This document shows positions 18,826 through 27,512 of a stretch of DNA of 64,000 bases, in pieces (the first letter of the stretch is position 1; every line of letters starts with the position of its first letter). Below the pieces are notes generated by a model, which worked only from the letters and a program-made list of their open reading frames with translations, did not search any database and had not been told where the DNA came from. A program made the position numbers and the translations under genes. The DNA comes from Methylomagnum ishizawai (GTDB taxonomy: Bacteria; Pseudomonadota; Gammaproteobacteria; Methylococcales; Methylococcaceae): contig NZ_AP019783.1 of NCBI RefSeq assembly GCF_019670005.1, forward strand, positions 3,312,150 through 3,376,149, in the 5' to 3' direction.

Positions 18826-20103
18826 ATGGCCGGCGAGCCGCCGCCCCCACCCATCCGGTACATGATGAAATTCCTCCCAGAAACCCGTCTCGCCATCGTC
18901 GGCGGCGGTCCCGCCGGGCTCATGGCGGCGGAAACCGCCGCGGGCCTCGGGGTGTCCGCCGAACTCTACGACGCCATGCCCTCGGTGGGCCGCAAATTCC
19001 TATTGGCCGGCAAAGGCGGCCTGAACCTCACCCACGCCGAACCCTGGGACGCCTTCCTAGGCCGCTACGGCGCGCGCCGGGCCGAGCTCGAACCCCTGCT
19101 CGCCGCCTTCGGCCCGGAGGATTTACGGCGCTGGGCGCTGGGTTTGGGCGTCGCAACCTTCGTCGGCAGTTCCGGGCGGGTGTTCCCGGTCGGGATGAAG
19201 GCCGCGCCGCTGCTGCGGGCTTGGCTGCACCGCTTGCGCGAGGGCGGCGTGGCGTTCCACATGCGCCACCGCTGGCAAGGTTTCGAGCCGGATGGCGGCT
19301 TGCGGTTCGCGACACCGGAAGGGCCGCGCACCGTGCGGGCCGAAGCCACGATCTTGGCCTTGGGCGGCGGCAGTTGGGCGCGGCTGGGTTCGGATGGGGC
19401 TTGGGTGCCGCTGTTGGCGCAACGCGGTTTCCGGGTCGCGCCCTTGCGCCCGGCCAATTGCGGTTTCGATGTGGCTTGGAGCGGATATTTCAGCGGACGC
19501 CACCAGGGCGCGGCGGTCAAGCCGGTGGTCGTCGCCCACACCGGACCGGACGGCGTGGAACAGCGCCGCCAGGGCGAATTCATCGTCACCGCCACCGGCA
19601 TCGAAGGTGGCTTGATCTATGCCCTGTCGGCGGCGATCCGGGACACGCTCGCGGCGGGATTCCCGGCGACCTTGTGGCTGGACCTCGCGCCGGGCCGGAG
19701 CCTGGAACGGCTGGCGGCGGAACTCTCCCGCCCACGCGGTTCGCTCAGCACGGCGAACTGGCTGAAACAGCGGACCGGGCTGGGCGGCGTCAAAGCCGGG
19801 CTGCTGCGGGAAATCCTGCCGCCGGAAACCTTCGCCGACCCCGACCGGCTCGCCGCCGCCATCAAGGCGCTGCCGCTGCGGCCCACGGCCCCACGGCCTT
19901 TGGACGAAGCCATCAGCAGCGCGGGCGGCGTGGATTTCGGCGAACTCGACCACCGGCTGATGCTCAAGGCCAGCCCCGGTCTTTTCTGCGCGGGGGAAAT
20001 GCTGGATTGGGAAGCGCCCACCGGGGGCTATCTACTGACGGCCAGCTTCGCGACCGGCAAGGCCGCAGGCGCGGGGGCCGCCGCTTGGCTGGCGGGGAAA
20101 TGA
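18826..20103 (+). CDS. HI0933-like flavoprotein, TIGR03862 type (NAD(P)/FAD-dependent)
   Basis: 425 residues from the first ATG; starts at 18862 or 18865 (MMKFLPETRLAIVGG) would place the Rossmann motif nearer the N-terminus and are equally credible. GGGPAGLMAAETAA is the FAD-binding motif, followed by GRKFLLAGKGGLNLTHAE, the family signature. The C-terminus SAGGVDFGELDHRLM...FCAGEMLDWEAPTGGYLL closes the FAD site. Related proteins are of unknown physiological role. It overlaps no neighbour and converges on a small membrane protein gene. Confidence 0.88.
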   Translation: MAGEPPPPPIRYMMKFLPETRLAIVGGGPAGLMAAETAAGLGVSAELYDAMPSVGRKFLLAGKGGLNLTHAEPWDAFLGRYGARRAELEPLLAAFGPEDLRRWALGLGVATFVGSSGRVFPVGMKAAPLLRAWLHRLREGGVAFHMRHRWQGFEPDGGLRFATPEGPRTVRAEATILALGGGSWARLGSDGAWVPLLAQRGFRVAPLRPANCGFDVAWSGYFSGRHQGAAVKPVVVAHTGPDGVEQRRQGEFIVTATGIEGGLIYALSAAIRDTLAAGFPATLWLDLAPGRSLERLAAELSRPRGSLSTANWLKQRTGLGGVKAGLLREILPPETFADPDRLAAAIKALPLRPTAPRPLDEAISSAGGVDFGELDHRLMLKASPGLFCAGEMLDWEAPTGGYLLTASFATGKAAGAGAAAWLAGK

Positions 20104-20130
20104 ATCTGGAAAAACACGAATGGCGGGGGT

Positions 20131-20145
20131 GGCCGGAATCCGGCC
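20131..20145. repeat. Short perfect palindrome in a convergent gap
   Basis: GGCCGGAATCCGGCC with a central A lies between the flavoprotein stop (20103) and the convergent small gene (ends 20294). It shares GGAATCC-type arms with the large palindrome at 2875-2955. Confidence 0.5.
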
Positions 20146-20293
20146 CCTCCCCCGCCCCGTTCGGAGTATCCACCGCCCCAGGTCGAACCCCGGCGGGCTG
20201 GAATATCCGGTTGGCTCCGGGTGCTAGATTTGGCTTATGCAGCCAAGCCCAGGCCAAGTATTGGCAGGGTCGCCAAGGCATTAAGCCTTGGGA

Positions 20294-20482
20294 TTATTCG
20301 CGCCCGGAAGGCACGTTAACGGCGCGGTAGGCGGAATTGGCGGAATCTTCGGCGATAGCTTTTTGCGCGGTGACATACTTATCATGCTCGCTACCTTTGA
20401 CCATCATCAAAACGGTCATCACAGCGATAATCACGCCGCCAATGTATAACCAGAAATTATCTTTCTCTTGGTTCTGTTCCAT
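20294..20482 (-). CDS. Small single-pass membrane protein
   Basis: 62 residues: a charged N-terminus (MEQNQEKDN), one membrane helix at about 10-28 (FWLYIGGVIIAVMTVLMMV) and a polar Ala/Ser-rich tail. GAGGT lies about 8 bases before the ATG. Lower GC than its neighbours. No family recognised. Confidence 0.7.
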   Translation of the reverse strand: MEQNQEKDNFWLYIGGVIIAVMTVLMMVKGSEHDKYVTAQKAIAEDSANSAYRAVNVPSGRE

Positions 20483-20673
20483 TGTCTCTACCTCGATCTT
20501 GAATAGTTATTAACCGACGGTCCCATCGACCGCGTGCAAACATTACAGAACTCGGAAAAGGCGTTTCTTGATCCCGGTCAGTTTTTCGGCATAATCCAGC
20601 GGCGGACCCGGCGGTCCGCCGTATCCGGGCCGATTTCCCGCCCCTTCCAACCCCTATTTGGATAACCCGCCCC

Positions 20674-21996
20674 ATGTCCCGACCCTACCGCACCGAACCC
20701 CTGCCCATCCCCGGCCCGCCACCCGGCATCCCCTACATCGTCGGCAACGAGGCGGCGGAGCGCTTCAGCTATTACGGCATGAGGGCGGTGCTGGTGGTGT
20801 TCATGACCCAATACCTGATGGGCACGGACGGCCAGCCCGCCCCCATGGGCGAGGACGAGGCCAAAGGCTGGTTCCACTTGTTCGTGTCGGCGGCCTATTT
20901 CACGCCCTTGTTGGGGGCCTTGCTGGCGGATGGCTGGCTCGGCAAATACCGCACCATCATCGCCCTGTCCCTGGTGTACTGCCTGGGCCATCTGGCCTTG
21001 GCGCTGGACGACACCCGCTCGGGGCTGCTGCTCGGGCAAAGCCTGATCGCGCTGGGGGCGGGCGGTATCAAGCCCTGCGTCTCGGCCCATCTCGGCGACC
21101 AGTTCGCCGACACCAACCGCCACCGGATGAGCCGCATCTATAGCTGGTTCTATTTCGCCATCAACCTGGGCGCGTTCGCCTCCATGCTGGCGACGCCCTG
21201 GCTGTTGCAACACCACGGTCCCCAGGTGGCCTTCGCGGTGCCGGGCCTGTTGATGCTGGCGGCGACGCTGATCTTCTGGGCCGGACGCCATCGCTTCGCC
21301 CACATCCCGGCGGGCGGGGCGCGGCGCCTCAAAGCCAGTTTGGACAGAGCCGGACTCCGCGCCCTGGGCCGTTTGAGCATCGTCTATGCCTTCGTGGCGG
21401 TGTTTTGGGCGCTGTTCGACCAGACGGGGTCGTCCTGGGTTTTGCAGGCGCGGAACATGGAGCGGGAGATCTGGGGGATCGAAGTGCTGCCCTCGCAGAT
21501 ACAAGCGGCCAATCCCTTGCTCATCATGGTGCTGACGCCCAGCTTCTATTACGGGCTTTACCCCTGGCTGGAAACCCGCGTCCGGGTGACGCCGCTGCGC
21601 AAGATCGGGGCGGGGATGTTCCTGGCCGGTCTGGCCTTCGTGCTGGCGGCGTGGCTGCAACAAGGGATCGACGCGGGCGGCAAGCCTTCCATCGCCTGGC
21701 AATTGCTGGATTATCTGATCCTCACCTCGGCGGAAGTGATGGTCTCCATCACCTGCCTGGAGTTTTCCTACACCCAAGCGCCCAAGGCGATGAAATCCCT
21801 GGTCATGGCCTTCTTCATGATGTCGGTGGCGCTGGGCAATCTGTTCACCGGGGCGGTGAATTTCTTCATCCAGAACCCGGATGGCAGCTCGAAACTGGCC
21901 GGGGCGGCCTATTTCTGGTTCTTCGCCGGGCTGATGCTGGGGACGGCGTGTTTGTTCGCGCTGGCGGGCCGCCACTACCGGGAACAGGCGGCGTAG
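20674..21996 (+). CDS. POT/PTR-family proton-coupled peptide transporter
   Basis: 440 residues, a major-facilitator protein of the proton-dependent oligopeptide transporter family. The N-terminal signature GNEAAERFSYYGMRAVLVVF contains the ExxERFxYY motif used in proton coupling. GAGGIKPCVSAHLGDQF and FYFAINLGAF match the second PTR2 signature. At least ten hydrophobic helices are visible. It is slightly shorter than typical members (480-500). Substrate is probably di- or tripeptides. It is alone between divergent and parallel neighbours. Confidence 0.92.
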   Translation: MSRPYRTEPLPIPGPPPGIPYIVGNEAAERFSYYGMRAVLVVFMTQYLMGTDGQPAPMGEDEAKGWFHLFVSAAYFTPLLGALLADGWLGKYRTIIALSLVYCLGHLALALDDTRSGLLLGQSLIALGAGGIKPCVSAHLGDQFADTNRHRMSRIYSWFYFAINLGAFASMLATPWLLQHHGPQVAFAVPGLLMLAATLIFWAGRHRFAHIPAGGARRLKASLDRAGLRALGRLSIVYAFVAVFWALFDQTGSSWVLQARNMEREIWGIEVLPSQIQAANPLLIMVLTPSFYYGLYPWLETRVRVTPLRKIGAGMFLAGLAFVLAAWLQQGIDAGGKPSIAWQLLDYLILTSAEVMVSITCLEFSYTQAPKAMKSLVMAFFMMSVALGNLFTGAVNFFIQNPDGSSKLAGAAYFWFFAGLMLGTACLFALAGRHYREQAA

Positions 21997-22167
21997 AAGG
22001 CCGGAACCGCCGCCGGGCGATAATAATACGGTTATCTCCCCGGCCCGGCCATGATCGACCCAATACCTTTTCCACCCCCCTCATGAAACCCCCTCCCCGG
22101 CCTGGCGGGCTTGACTCGGCGCAGCCCAGGGGATACTTTCCCTGTCCTTTTCCACCCCGTTGACCTG

Positions 22168-22893
22168 ATGTCCGCCAAGCCGCCCTTCCGCCCCGGCACC
22201 ACGCCCAAAATCACCTGCGACGAATGCCGCCTCAGCAAACTCTGCATCCCCAAGGGGCTGACCCAGGAGGAGGTCAATTCCCTGAGCCGGATCGTCCGGC
22301 GCAACCGCACCCTGGGCAAGGGCACGGTGCTTTATCAACATGGCGAATGGCACCACGGCATCCTGGCCCTCAAAACCGGGACCGTGAAACTGGTCAGCCT
22401 GGACCGCCAGGGCAACGAGTATGTGGTGGATTTCCTACTGCCCGGCGATATACTCGGCTTCGATGGTTTCTCGACCCAGCGCCATACCTGTTCCGCCATC
22501 GCCCTGGAAACCGTGAGTTATTGCGAAATACCCGCCCATCAAATCGATATCCTCACCCGCGAAATACCCGGTTTGCTGCAAGTGTTGCTGCAACACTCGG
22601 GCAACCAGTTCGAACTCGGGGTGCAGCGCCTGATTTTGAGCCGCCGCTCCGCCGAGGAACGGCTGGCGAGCTTCCTGGCCCACCTCTCCGAACGCTACCG
22701 GCAGCGCGGATTCTCGCCCCTGGAATTCAGGTTCAGCATGACCCGGCAGGAAATCGGCAATTATCTGGGACTGGCCCCGGAAACCATCAGCCGTTTGCTG
22801 GGTCAATTCGAGGCGGCGGGCCTGGTCGAGGTGCAGAGCAAACTGATCCGCATCCTGGACATGCCGGGCTTGCTATCCTTCTGCGGCCAATGA
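22168..22893 (+). CDS. fnr: FNR-type oxygen-sensing transcription regulator
   Basis: 241 residues from ATG 22168. Cys17, Cys20 and Cys26 (CDECRLSKLC, the C-x2-C-x5-C spacing of E. coli FNR) and Cys119 (VSYCEIP, equivalent to Cys122) provide the four ligands of an oxygen-labile [4Fe-4S] cluster. The cyclic-nucleotide-like barrel follows, then a dimer helix. The helix-turn-helix (about 191-223) has recognition residues Glu205, Ser208 and Arg209 (ETISR), predicting TTGAT-N4-ATCAA sites. I found no such site immediately beside this gene. A 260-residue version from 22111 is less likely. Confidence 0.93.
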   Translation: MSAKPPFRPGTTPKITCDECRLSKLCIPKGLTQEEVNSLSRIVRRNRTLGKGTVLYQHGEWHHGILALKTGTVKLVSLDRQGNEYVVDFLLPGDILGFDGFSTQRHTCSAIALETVSYCEIPAHQIDILTREIPGLLQVLLQHSGNQFELGVQRLILSRRSAEERLASFLAHLSERYRQRGFSPLEFRFSMTRQEIGNYLGLAPETISRLLGQFEAAGLVEVQSKLIRILDMPGLLSFCGQ

Positions 22894-23114
22894 GCGGCAG
22901 GGAATCCGGCCAGAATTGACCGGGGTCAGATTCGGGGCGGTTTTCCCATGACCCGGCTCAGGTCCGGCCTTCGGCGGAAGGCTTATGCTATTTCCCAGGA
23001 TTTCGATGGGTCCGCGCCCACCGCTGGCAGCGGCGGACGCAATCGGCCCCCTCCGCAGACGACGTGCCTCACTGTTTTTTACCTCAGCGGACTTTCGTAG
23101 TTGCTGATTTCGAG
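22894..23114 (+). ncRNA. Possible structured non-coding RNA or fnr 3' region (tentative)
   Basis: The gap of about 420 bases after fnr has no convincing ORF. It contains TGACC/GGTCA (22917-22928) and a compound stem GTCCGC...GCGGAC enclosing CCGCT/AGCGG (about 23008-23038). It ends in a strong intrinsic terminator more than 220 bases after the fnr stop. This fits either a long fnr 3' UTR or a separate small RNA. No known RNA family is recognised. Confidence 0.25.
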
Positions 23115-23150
23115 CCGTCCCGGCCATTCCATCCGGGGCGGTTTTTTTTA
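23115..23150 (+). terminator. Intrinsic terminator
   Basis: CCGTCCCGG (23115-23123) pairs with CCGGGGCGG (23133-23141), one G-U pair, followed by eight T. It lies between fnr and the next small gene. Confidence 0.85.
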
Positions 23151-23315
23151 GCTACCACCGGCCAGGGCCGGGACAATACCTTCCTTCCACCCGCCGGTGT
23201 ATCGCGACCGCCAGGAATGGGTGGTCCCCGTGGAAACCAGCGCCGCGCCAGCGAACCCTACCGCCCGACCAAGGTCTCAACGACTGTTTCCTCCACACCA
23301 CCGGGTAGGTCCACC

Positions 23316-23498
23316 ATGACGATGAAACACGCGGCGAACGGTTTGTTAGGTCTGGGGCTGGCGATGCTGGCCGCTTATTTCGTGATCGGCCTCAGGGCGG
23401 GGGCGGCGTTCGTCCACCATCCTTTCGTGATGCTCGTGGCCGGGGTGGTCCTGGTGCTGGGCGGCTGGGCGGGGCGCTACGTCCTGCCCCGGCTATGA
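23316..23498 (+). CDS. Small two-helix membrane protein
   Basis: 60 residues from ATG 23316. Two hydrophobic segments (GLLGLGLAMLAAYFVIGL and FVMLVAGVVLVLGGWAG) are joined by a short loop. The longer frame from 23064 would cross the terminator at 23115-23150, so the short form is preferred. Its stop overlaps an in-frame ATG at 23495, but the META gene probably starts at 23525. Function unknown. Confidence 0.6.
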   Translation: MTMKHAANGLLGLGLAMLAAYFVIGLRAGAAFVHHPFVMLVAGVVLVLGGWAGRYVLPRL

Positions 23499-23524
23499 TC
23501 CGATTCCACACAGCGGGAGAACCC

Positions 23525-23977
23525 ATGCGCCTTCCCATCAAATCCACTTCCTTGGCCGCGATCCTCCTATCGGCCTGCGCGGCTTGCCAAAGCGGCGGCG
23601 GCAAACCCGCCACGGCCCAGGCCACCCCCGTCGGCACGCCATGGACCTTGGTCCAACTCGGCGGCGAAACCCTCCGGCCCATGCCCGATGCCCGGCCCAT
23701 CGGCTTCACCCTGCTCGCCGCGGATAGCCGCGTCCAGGGCGACACCGGCTGCAACCGCATGATGGGCGGCTATACCCTGCGCGGCGACCGGCTCGGTTTC
23801 GGCCAGGTCGCCGCCACCCGCATGGCCTGCGCCGATCCCGAGGTATCGCGCCGGGAGATGGGTTTCCTCAAGGCACTGGACGAGACCGCCCGTTGGGAAA
23901 TCCGGGGCGGCAGCCTGGAATTATTCGACAAACTGGGCAAACCCTTGGCGCGCTTCGAGCCGCCGTCCCCGCGCTGA
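23525..23977 (+). CDS. META-domain lipoprotein (HslJ-like)
   Basis: 150 residues. The lipoprotein signal ends in LSAC (lipobox) followed by AACQSGGG. The META domain begins at GTPWTLVQLGGE and contains the conserved DTGCNRMMGGY and ATRMAC segments, with the end pattern LELFDKLGKPLARFEPP. HslJ-like META proteins are outer-membrane or secreted and linked to stress or antibiotic tolerance; the role here is not known. ATG 23525 follows GGGAG. Confidence 0.88.
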   Translation: MRLPIKSTSLAAILLSACAACQSGGGKPATAQATPVGTPWTLVQLGGETLRPMPDARPIGFTLLAADSRVQGDTGCNRMMGGYTLRGDRLGFGQVAATRMACADPEVSRREMGFLKALDETARWEIRGGSLELFDKLGKPLARFEPPSPR

Positions 23978-24046
23978 AAGATGGCGGCGCGGGAATGCTT
24001 GATTCCCGCGCCGTCCAAAGCATACAATCACCGCCCTCGACACCCT

Positions 24047-24120
24047 GCGGGTGTAGTTCAATGGTAGAACTTCGGCTTCCCAAGCCGATAGCGTGGGTTC
24101 GATTCCCATCACCCGCTCCA
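24047..24120 (+). tRNA. tRNA-Gly (anticodon CCC)
   Basis: 74 nucleotides with encoded CCA. The acceptor GCGGGTG pairs with CACCCGC. The D-arm is GTTC/GAAC, the anticodon stem TCGGC/GCCGA with loop TTCCCAA (anticodon CCC, reading GGG), and the T-arm GTGGG/CCCAT around TTCGATT. The cloverleaf is complete. Confidence 0.95.
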
Positions 24121-24130
24121 ATAATGAAGC

Positions 24131-24163
24131 AAAAAGGGCTGGCCTCATACGCCAGCCCTTTTT
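24131..24163. terminator. Bidirectional terminator between tRNA-Gly and ppdK
   Basis: AAAGGGCTGGC pairs with GCCAGCCCTTT around a 7-base loop. It has TTTTT on the plus side and TTTTT on the minus side, so it can serve both the tRNA and the convergent ppdK operon, which ends at 24245. Confidence 0.85.
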
Positions 24164-24244
24164 CGTTCCGATCCGCCGCGCCACGGGCAAAAATGGGGCG
24201 GCCAACGCCGCCCCATTCCGCTCCAACAATCCAGCCGAACGCTA

Positions 24245-26980
24245 TTATCGCTCCGCCAACAACTTGGCATGGGCCGCCGCCAGCCGGGCAATCGGCACCC
24301 GGTGCGGCGAGCAGGACACATAATTCAGCCCGAACTCATGGCAATAGCGGATCGAGGTCGGATGCCCGCCCTGTTCGCCACAGATGCCGACCTTGAGGTC
24401 GGGATTGGTCCTACGCCCGAGTTCCACCGTCATTTGCATCAGGACGCCCACGCCCTTCACGTCCAGCACCTCGAACGGGTTGTCCTGCAAGATGCCGCTA
24501 TCGGTGTAGAGCGGCAGGAACTTGTTCTCGGCATCCTCGCGCGAGAACGAGAACGCCGCCTGGGTCAGGTCGTTGGTGCCGAAGGAGAAGAACTCGGCGA
24601 TACCCGCCAAATCCCCGGCCCGGCAGCAGGCACGGACGGTCTCCACCATGCTGCCGAACTTAAACTTCAGGGTCAGGCCGTAGCGCTGCTCGATCTCGGC
24701 GCGGATTTTGTCCACGCCGACTTTCACCCACTTGAGTTCCTGGGCGGTGATGACCTGGGGCACCATGATTTCGGGGCTCACGTCCACGCCATCCTTCACG
24801 CATTCGGCGGCGGCTTCCAAAATGCCGCGGATCTGCATCTCGTAGATTTCGGGATAGGTGATCCCCAGGCGCACGCCGCGATGGCCCAGCATCGGGTTGA
24901 CTTCGTGCAGTTCCCGCACCTTGCGCAGCATCTGTTCCTTCTTGGAGATGACGCTGTTCACCAAATCCTCGCTCAGGTCGGTGTTCACGGTATGGGTGTG
25001 CTGCAAGGCGTTGAGCGCGGCCAGGGCGGCGGCGCGGCCTTTCACCGCGAGGCGGTATTCCTTCAGCCCCTCGATCTCGTCCAGCAATTGCTGTTCGCTG
25101 GGCAAGAACTCATGCATGGGCGGGTCCAAGAGGCGCACCGTCACCGGACGCGGGGCGCAAATCTTGAACATGTCGATGAAGTCCTGGCGCTGCATGGGCA
25201 GGAGTTTGTCCAGCGACGCCTGCCGCTCCTCGGTGTTGCGGGCCATAATCATCTCGACCACGACCGGCAGGCGCTCGCTGGCATTGAACATGCGCTCGGT
25301 ACGGCACAGGCCGATGCCCATCGCGCCGTACTCCATCGCCACGGCGGCCATGTCCGGGGTATCGCCATTGGCGAACACCTTGAGCTTGGCTTCTTCGTCG
25401 GCCCAGCCCAACAGGGTTTTCAGTTCCTCGGAGAACTTGGGCGGGATGGTGGGGATTTCGCCCAGGTAGACATTGCCGTTGCTGCCGTCGATGGTGATGA
25501 TATCGCCTTCCCGCAAAGTGAGGTCGCCGACGCGGGCCAGGCGGGAACGGCTATCGACCTGGATGCCCTCGGCCCCGGCCACGCAGGCTTTGCCCATGCC
25601 GCGGGCCACCACCGCCGCGTGCGAAGTCTTGCCGCCACGGCTGGTCAGGATGCCTTGCGAGGCGAAGAAGCCATGGATGTCCTCCGGCTTGGTTTCCTCG
25701 CGCACCAGGATGACCTTTTCACCACCCCGGCCCAGGAGTTCGGCCTGGTCGGCGTCGAACACGCATTTGCCGCTGGCCGCGCCGGGCGAGGCGGGCAGGC
25801 CGGTCGCCAAGGGCTTTTCCTTGTGGCTGGGATTGAGGCGCGGATGCAGCAATTGTTCGAGGTGGCTGGGATTGACCCGCAGCAGGGCTTGTTCCTTGGT
25901 GATCAAGCCCTCCCCGAACATCTCCACCGAACTCCGCACCATGCCGGTGGCGTTCATCTTGCCGTTGCGGGTTTGCAGGCAATAGAGGACGCCCTTTTCG
26001 ATGGTGTATTCGTAGTCCTGGACTTCTTTGTAATGGGCCTCCAGCTTGTTGCGGAGTTCCACCAGTTGCCGGTACAACTCGGGCATTTCCTTGGCCATCT
26101 CGGCCACGGGCTTGGGCGTGCGGATGCCGGCCACCACGTCCTCGCCCTGGGCGTTGACCAGATATTCGCCATACATCTCGTTCTCGCCGGTGCCGGGGTT
26201 GCGGGTGAAGCCCACGCCGGTGGCGCTGTCGTTGCCCATGTTGCCGAACACCATGGTGACGACGTTGACCGCCGTGCCGTTGGCCATGGCCGGGGTGATG
26301 TGGAATTCGCGGCGGTAGTCGATGGCGCGTTTGCCCATCCAGGAATTGAACACGGCCTTGACCGCGATTTCCAACTGCTCGAACACGTTCTCGGGGAAGG
26401 GCTTGCCGGTGGCGTCGTGGACCACCCGCAGGAAGCGTTCGCTGATGTCCTGCAAATGTTCGGCGCTGAGGCCGATATCGGCCTTGACCCCGGCGGCGCG
26501 TTTCACCTCGTCGAATTCGTGGTCGAACAGATGGTCGTCCACGCCCAGCGCGATCTTGCCGAACAACTGGATGAAGCGGCGGTAGGCATCATAGCCAAAA
26601 CGCTGGTTGCCGGTCTGTTGGATCAGGCCGCGCAGGGTTTCCTGGTTCAGCCCCAGGTTCAAAATGGTGTCCATCATGCCGGGCATGGACATGGCGGAAC
26701 CGGAGCGCACCGACACCAGCAACGGGTTGTCCGCCCCGCCGAAGCTTTTGCCGGTCTGTTGTTCCAGATTGCGGATATGTTCGCCGACCTCTTCCAACAG
26801 CCCCATCGGCAGGGCTTTTTGGTCCAGGTATTCGAGGCAGGCTTCGGTGGTGATGACGAATCCCGGCGGCACATTCAAGCCGATCTGGGTCATCTCGCAT
26901 AGATTGGCACCCTTGCCGCCCAACAATGGTTTGTTGTGACCGTCGCCTTCCGCGAAGGCATAGACGTATTTTTTGCTCAT
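24245..26980 (-). CDS. ppdK: Pyruvate, phosphate dikinase
   Basis: 911 residues, full length. It interconverts pyruvate + ATP + Pi and phosphoenolpyruvate + AMP + PPi. The N-terminal ATP-grasp part begins with YAFAEGDGHNKPLLGGKGANL and contains TGVGFTRNPGTGENEMYGEYL. The phosphohistidine domain has GGKTSHAAVVAR with the carrier His454. The C-terminal PEP-binding barrel has GLCRTERMF and GTNDLTQ, and ends CSPHRVPIARLAAAHAKLL. AAGGAG precedes the ATG. It lies downstream of a cytidylate-kinase-like and an epsilon-subunit-like gene on the same strand. No PPDK regulatory kinase (DUF299) is in the window. Confidence 0.97.
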   Translation of the reverse strand: MSKKYVYAFAEGDGHNKPLLGGKGANLCEMTQIGLNVPPGFVITTEACLEYLDQKALPMGLLEEVGEHIRNLEQQTGKSFGGADNPLLVSVRSGSAMSMPGMMDTILNLGLNQETLRGLIQQTGNQRFGYDAYRRFIQLFGKIALGVDDHLFDHEFDEVKRAAGVKADIGLSAEHLQDISERFLRVVHDATGKPFPENVFEQLEIAVKAVFNSWMGKRAIDYRREFHITPAMANGTAVNVVTMVFGNMGNDSATGVGFTRNPGTGENEMYGEYLVNAQGEDVVAGIRTPKPVAEMAKEMPELYRQLVELRNKLEAHYKEVQDYEYTIEKGVLYCLQTRNGKMNATGMVRSSVEMFGEGLITKEQALLRVNPSHLEQLLHPRLNPSHKEKPLATGLPASPGAASGKCVFDADQAELLGRGGEKVILVREETKPEDIHGFFASQGILTSRGGKTSHAAVVARGMGKACVAGAEGIQVDSRSRLARVGDLTLREGDIITIDGSNGNVYLGEIPTIPPKFSEELKTLLGWADEEAKLKVFANGDTPDMAAVAMEYGAMGIGLCRTERMFNASERLPVVVEMIMARNTEERQASLDKLLPMQRQDFIDMFKICAPRPVTVRLLDPPMHEFLPSEQQLLDEIEGLKEYRLAVKGRAAALAALNALQHTHTVNTDLSEDLVNSVISKKEQMLRKVRELHEVNPMLGHRGVRLGITYPEIYEMQIRGILEAAAECVKDGVDVSPEIMVPQVITAQELKWVKVGVDKIRAEIEQRYGLTLKFKFGSMVETVRACCRAGDLAGIAEFFSFGTNDLTQAAFSFSREDAENKFLPLYTDSGILQDNPFEVLDVKGVGVLMQMTVELGRRTNPDLKVGICGEQGGHPTSIRYCHEFGLNYVSCSPHRVPIARLAAAHAKLLAER

Positions 26981-27055
26981 GGGCTTGTCTCCTTGTGGTT
27001 TGTAGGGGAATCGGGCCGGACACGGCGGTCCGGCGCGGAATTCCTGGGATCGCGC

Positions 27056-27508
27056 CTATAGGTTGCCGCGTTGTTGTTTCAGCCTGTGGACCTCGGCATG
27101 TTCGAGCACCCGGAGTTGCGCCAGGGCCTTGGTCAGTTCCAGCTTGGCCCGGTCGCGTTCGCTGAAGAGGTGGCTGTGCTTGAGGATGCGTTCCGCCTCG
27201 CGCCGGGCGGCGAGGGCGGCGTCGCGGTCGATTTCCTCCGAGCGCAACAGGTGGTCGGCCAGCACATGCACGGTGCTGTCCTTCACCTCCATGAAGCCGC
27301 CGGAAAGGAAGAAGCTTTGCCGCGCCCCGTCCGGGGTTTGGATTTGGACCACGCCGGGCCGGAGCTGGGCCAGGAATGGCGCGTGGCGCGGCAGGATGCA
27401 GACTTCGCCGAGGGCGGCGGGGGCCACCAGCCGGTCGCAAGGACCGGAGTAGATCAAGCGGGCCACGTCGGCGATTTCGACTTGCAGGTGGGTGTGGGGG
27501 GCTGGCAT
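27056..27508 (-). CDS. atpC: Orphan F-type ATP synthase epsilon subunit-like protein
   Basis: 150 residues. The N-terminal beta-sandwich is typical of AtpC (LQVEIADVARLIYSGPCDRL, LGEVCILPRHAPFLAQLRPGVV, FFLSGGFMEVKDSTVHVLAD). A C-terminal helical hairpin follows, with RDAALAARREAERILK. No other ATP synthase gene is nearby, so this is a solitary copy: either a paralogue or an epsilon-fold protein with a regulatory job. It lies 4 bases after the cytidylate-kinase-like gene and 75 bases before ppdK, all one strand, so an operon is likely. Confidence 0.8.
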   Translation of the reverse strand: MPAPHTHLQVEIADVARLIYSGPCDRLVAPAALGEVCILPRHAPFLAQLRPGVVQIQTPDGARQSFFLSGGFMEVKDSTVHVLADHLLRSEEIDRDAALAARREAERILKHSHLFSERDRAKLELTKALAQLRVLEHAEVHRLKQQRGNL

Positions 27509-27512
27509 GGTT

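Noticed and set aside
20101-20330. ORF of 76 codons whose ATG overlaps the flavoprotein stop (ATGA)
   Set aside because: Coupling is suggestive, but it crosses a palindrome, overlaps a convergent gene with a good ribosome site, and has no recognisable features.
23064-23498. Longer 144-codon version of the small membrane protein
   Set aside because: Its first part crosses a strong terminator and has no protein-like character; the 60-residue form is preferred.
24269-26902. 877-codon plus-strand ORF
   Set aside because: Antisense shadow of ppdK; high GC suppresses stops. Composition (His/Gln/Ala/Gly-rich) matches no protein, and ppdK is unmistakable.
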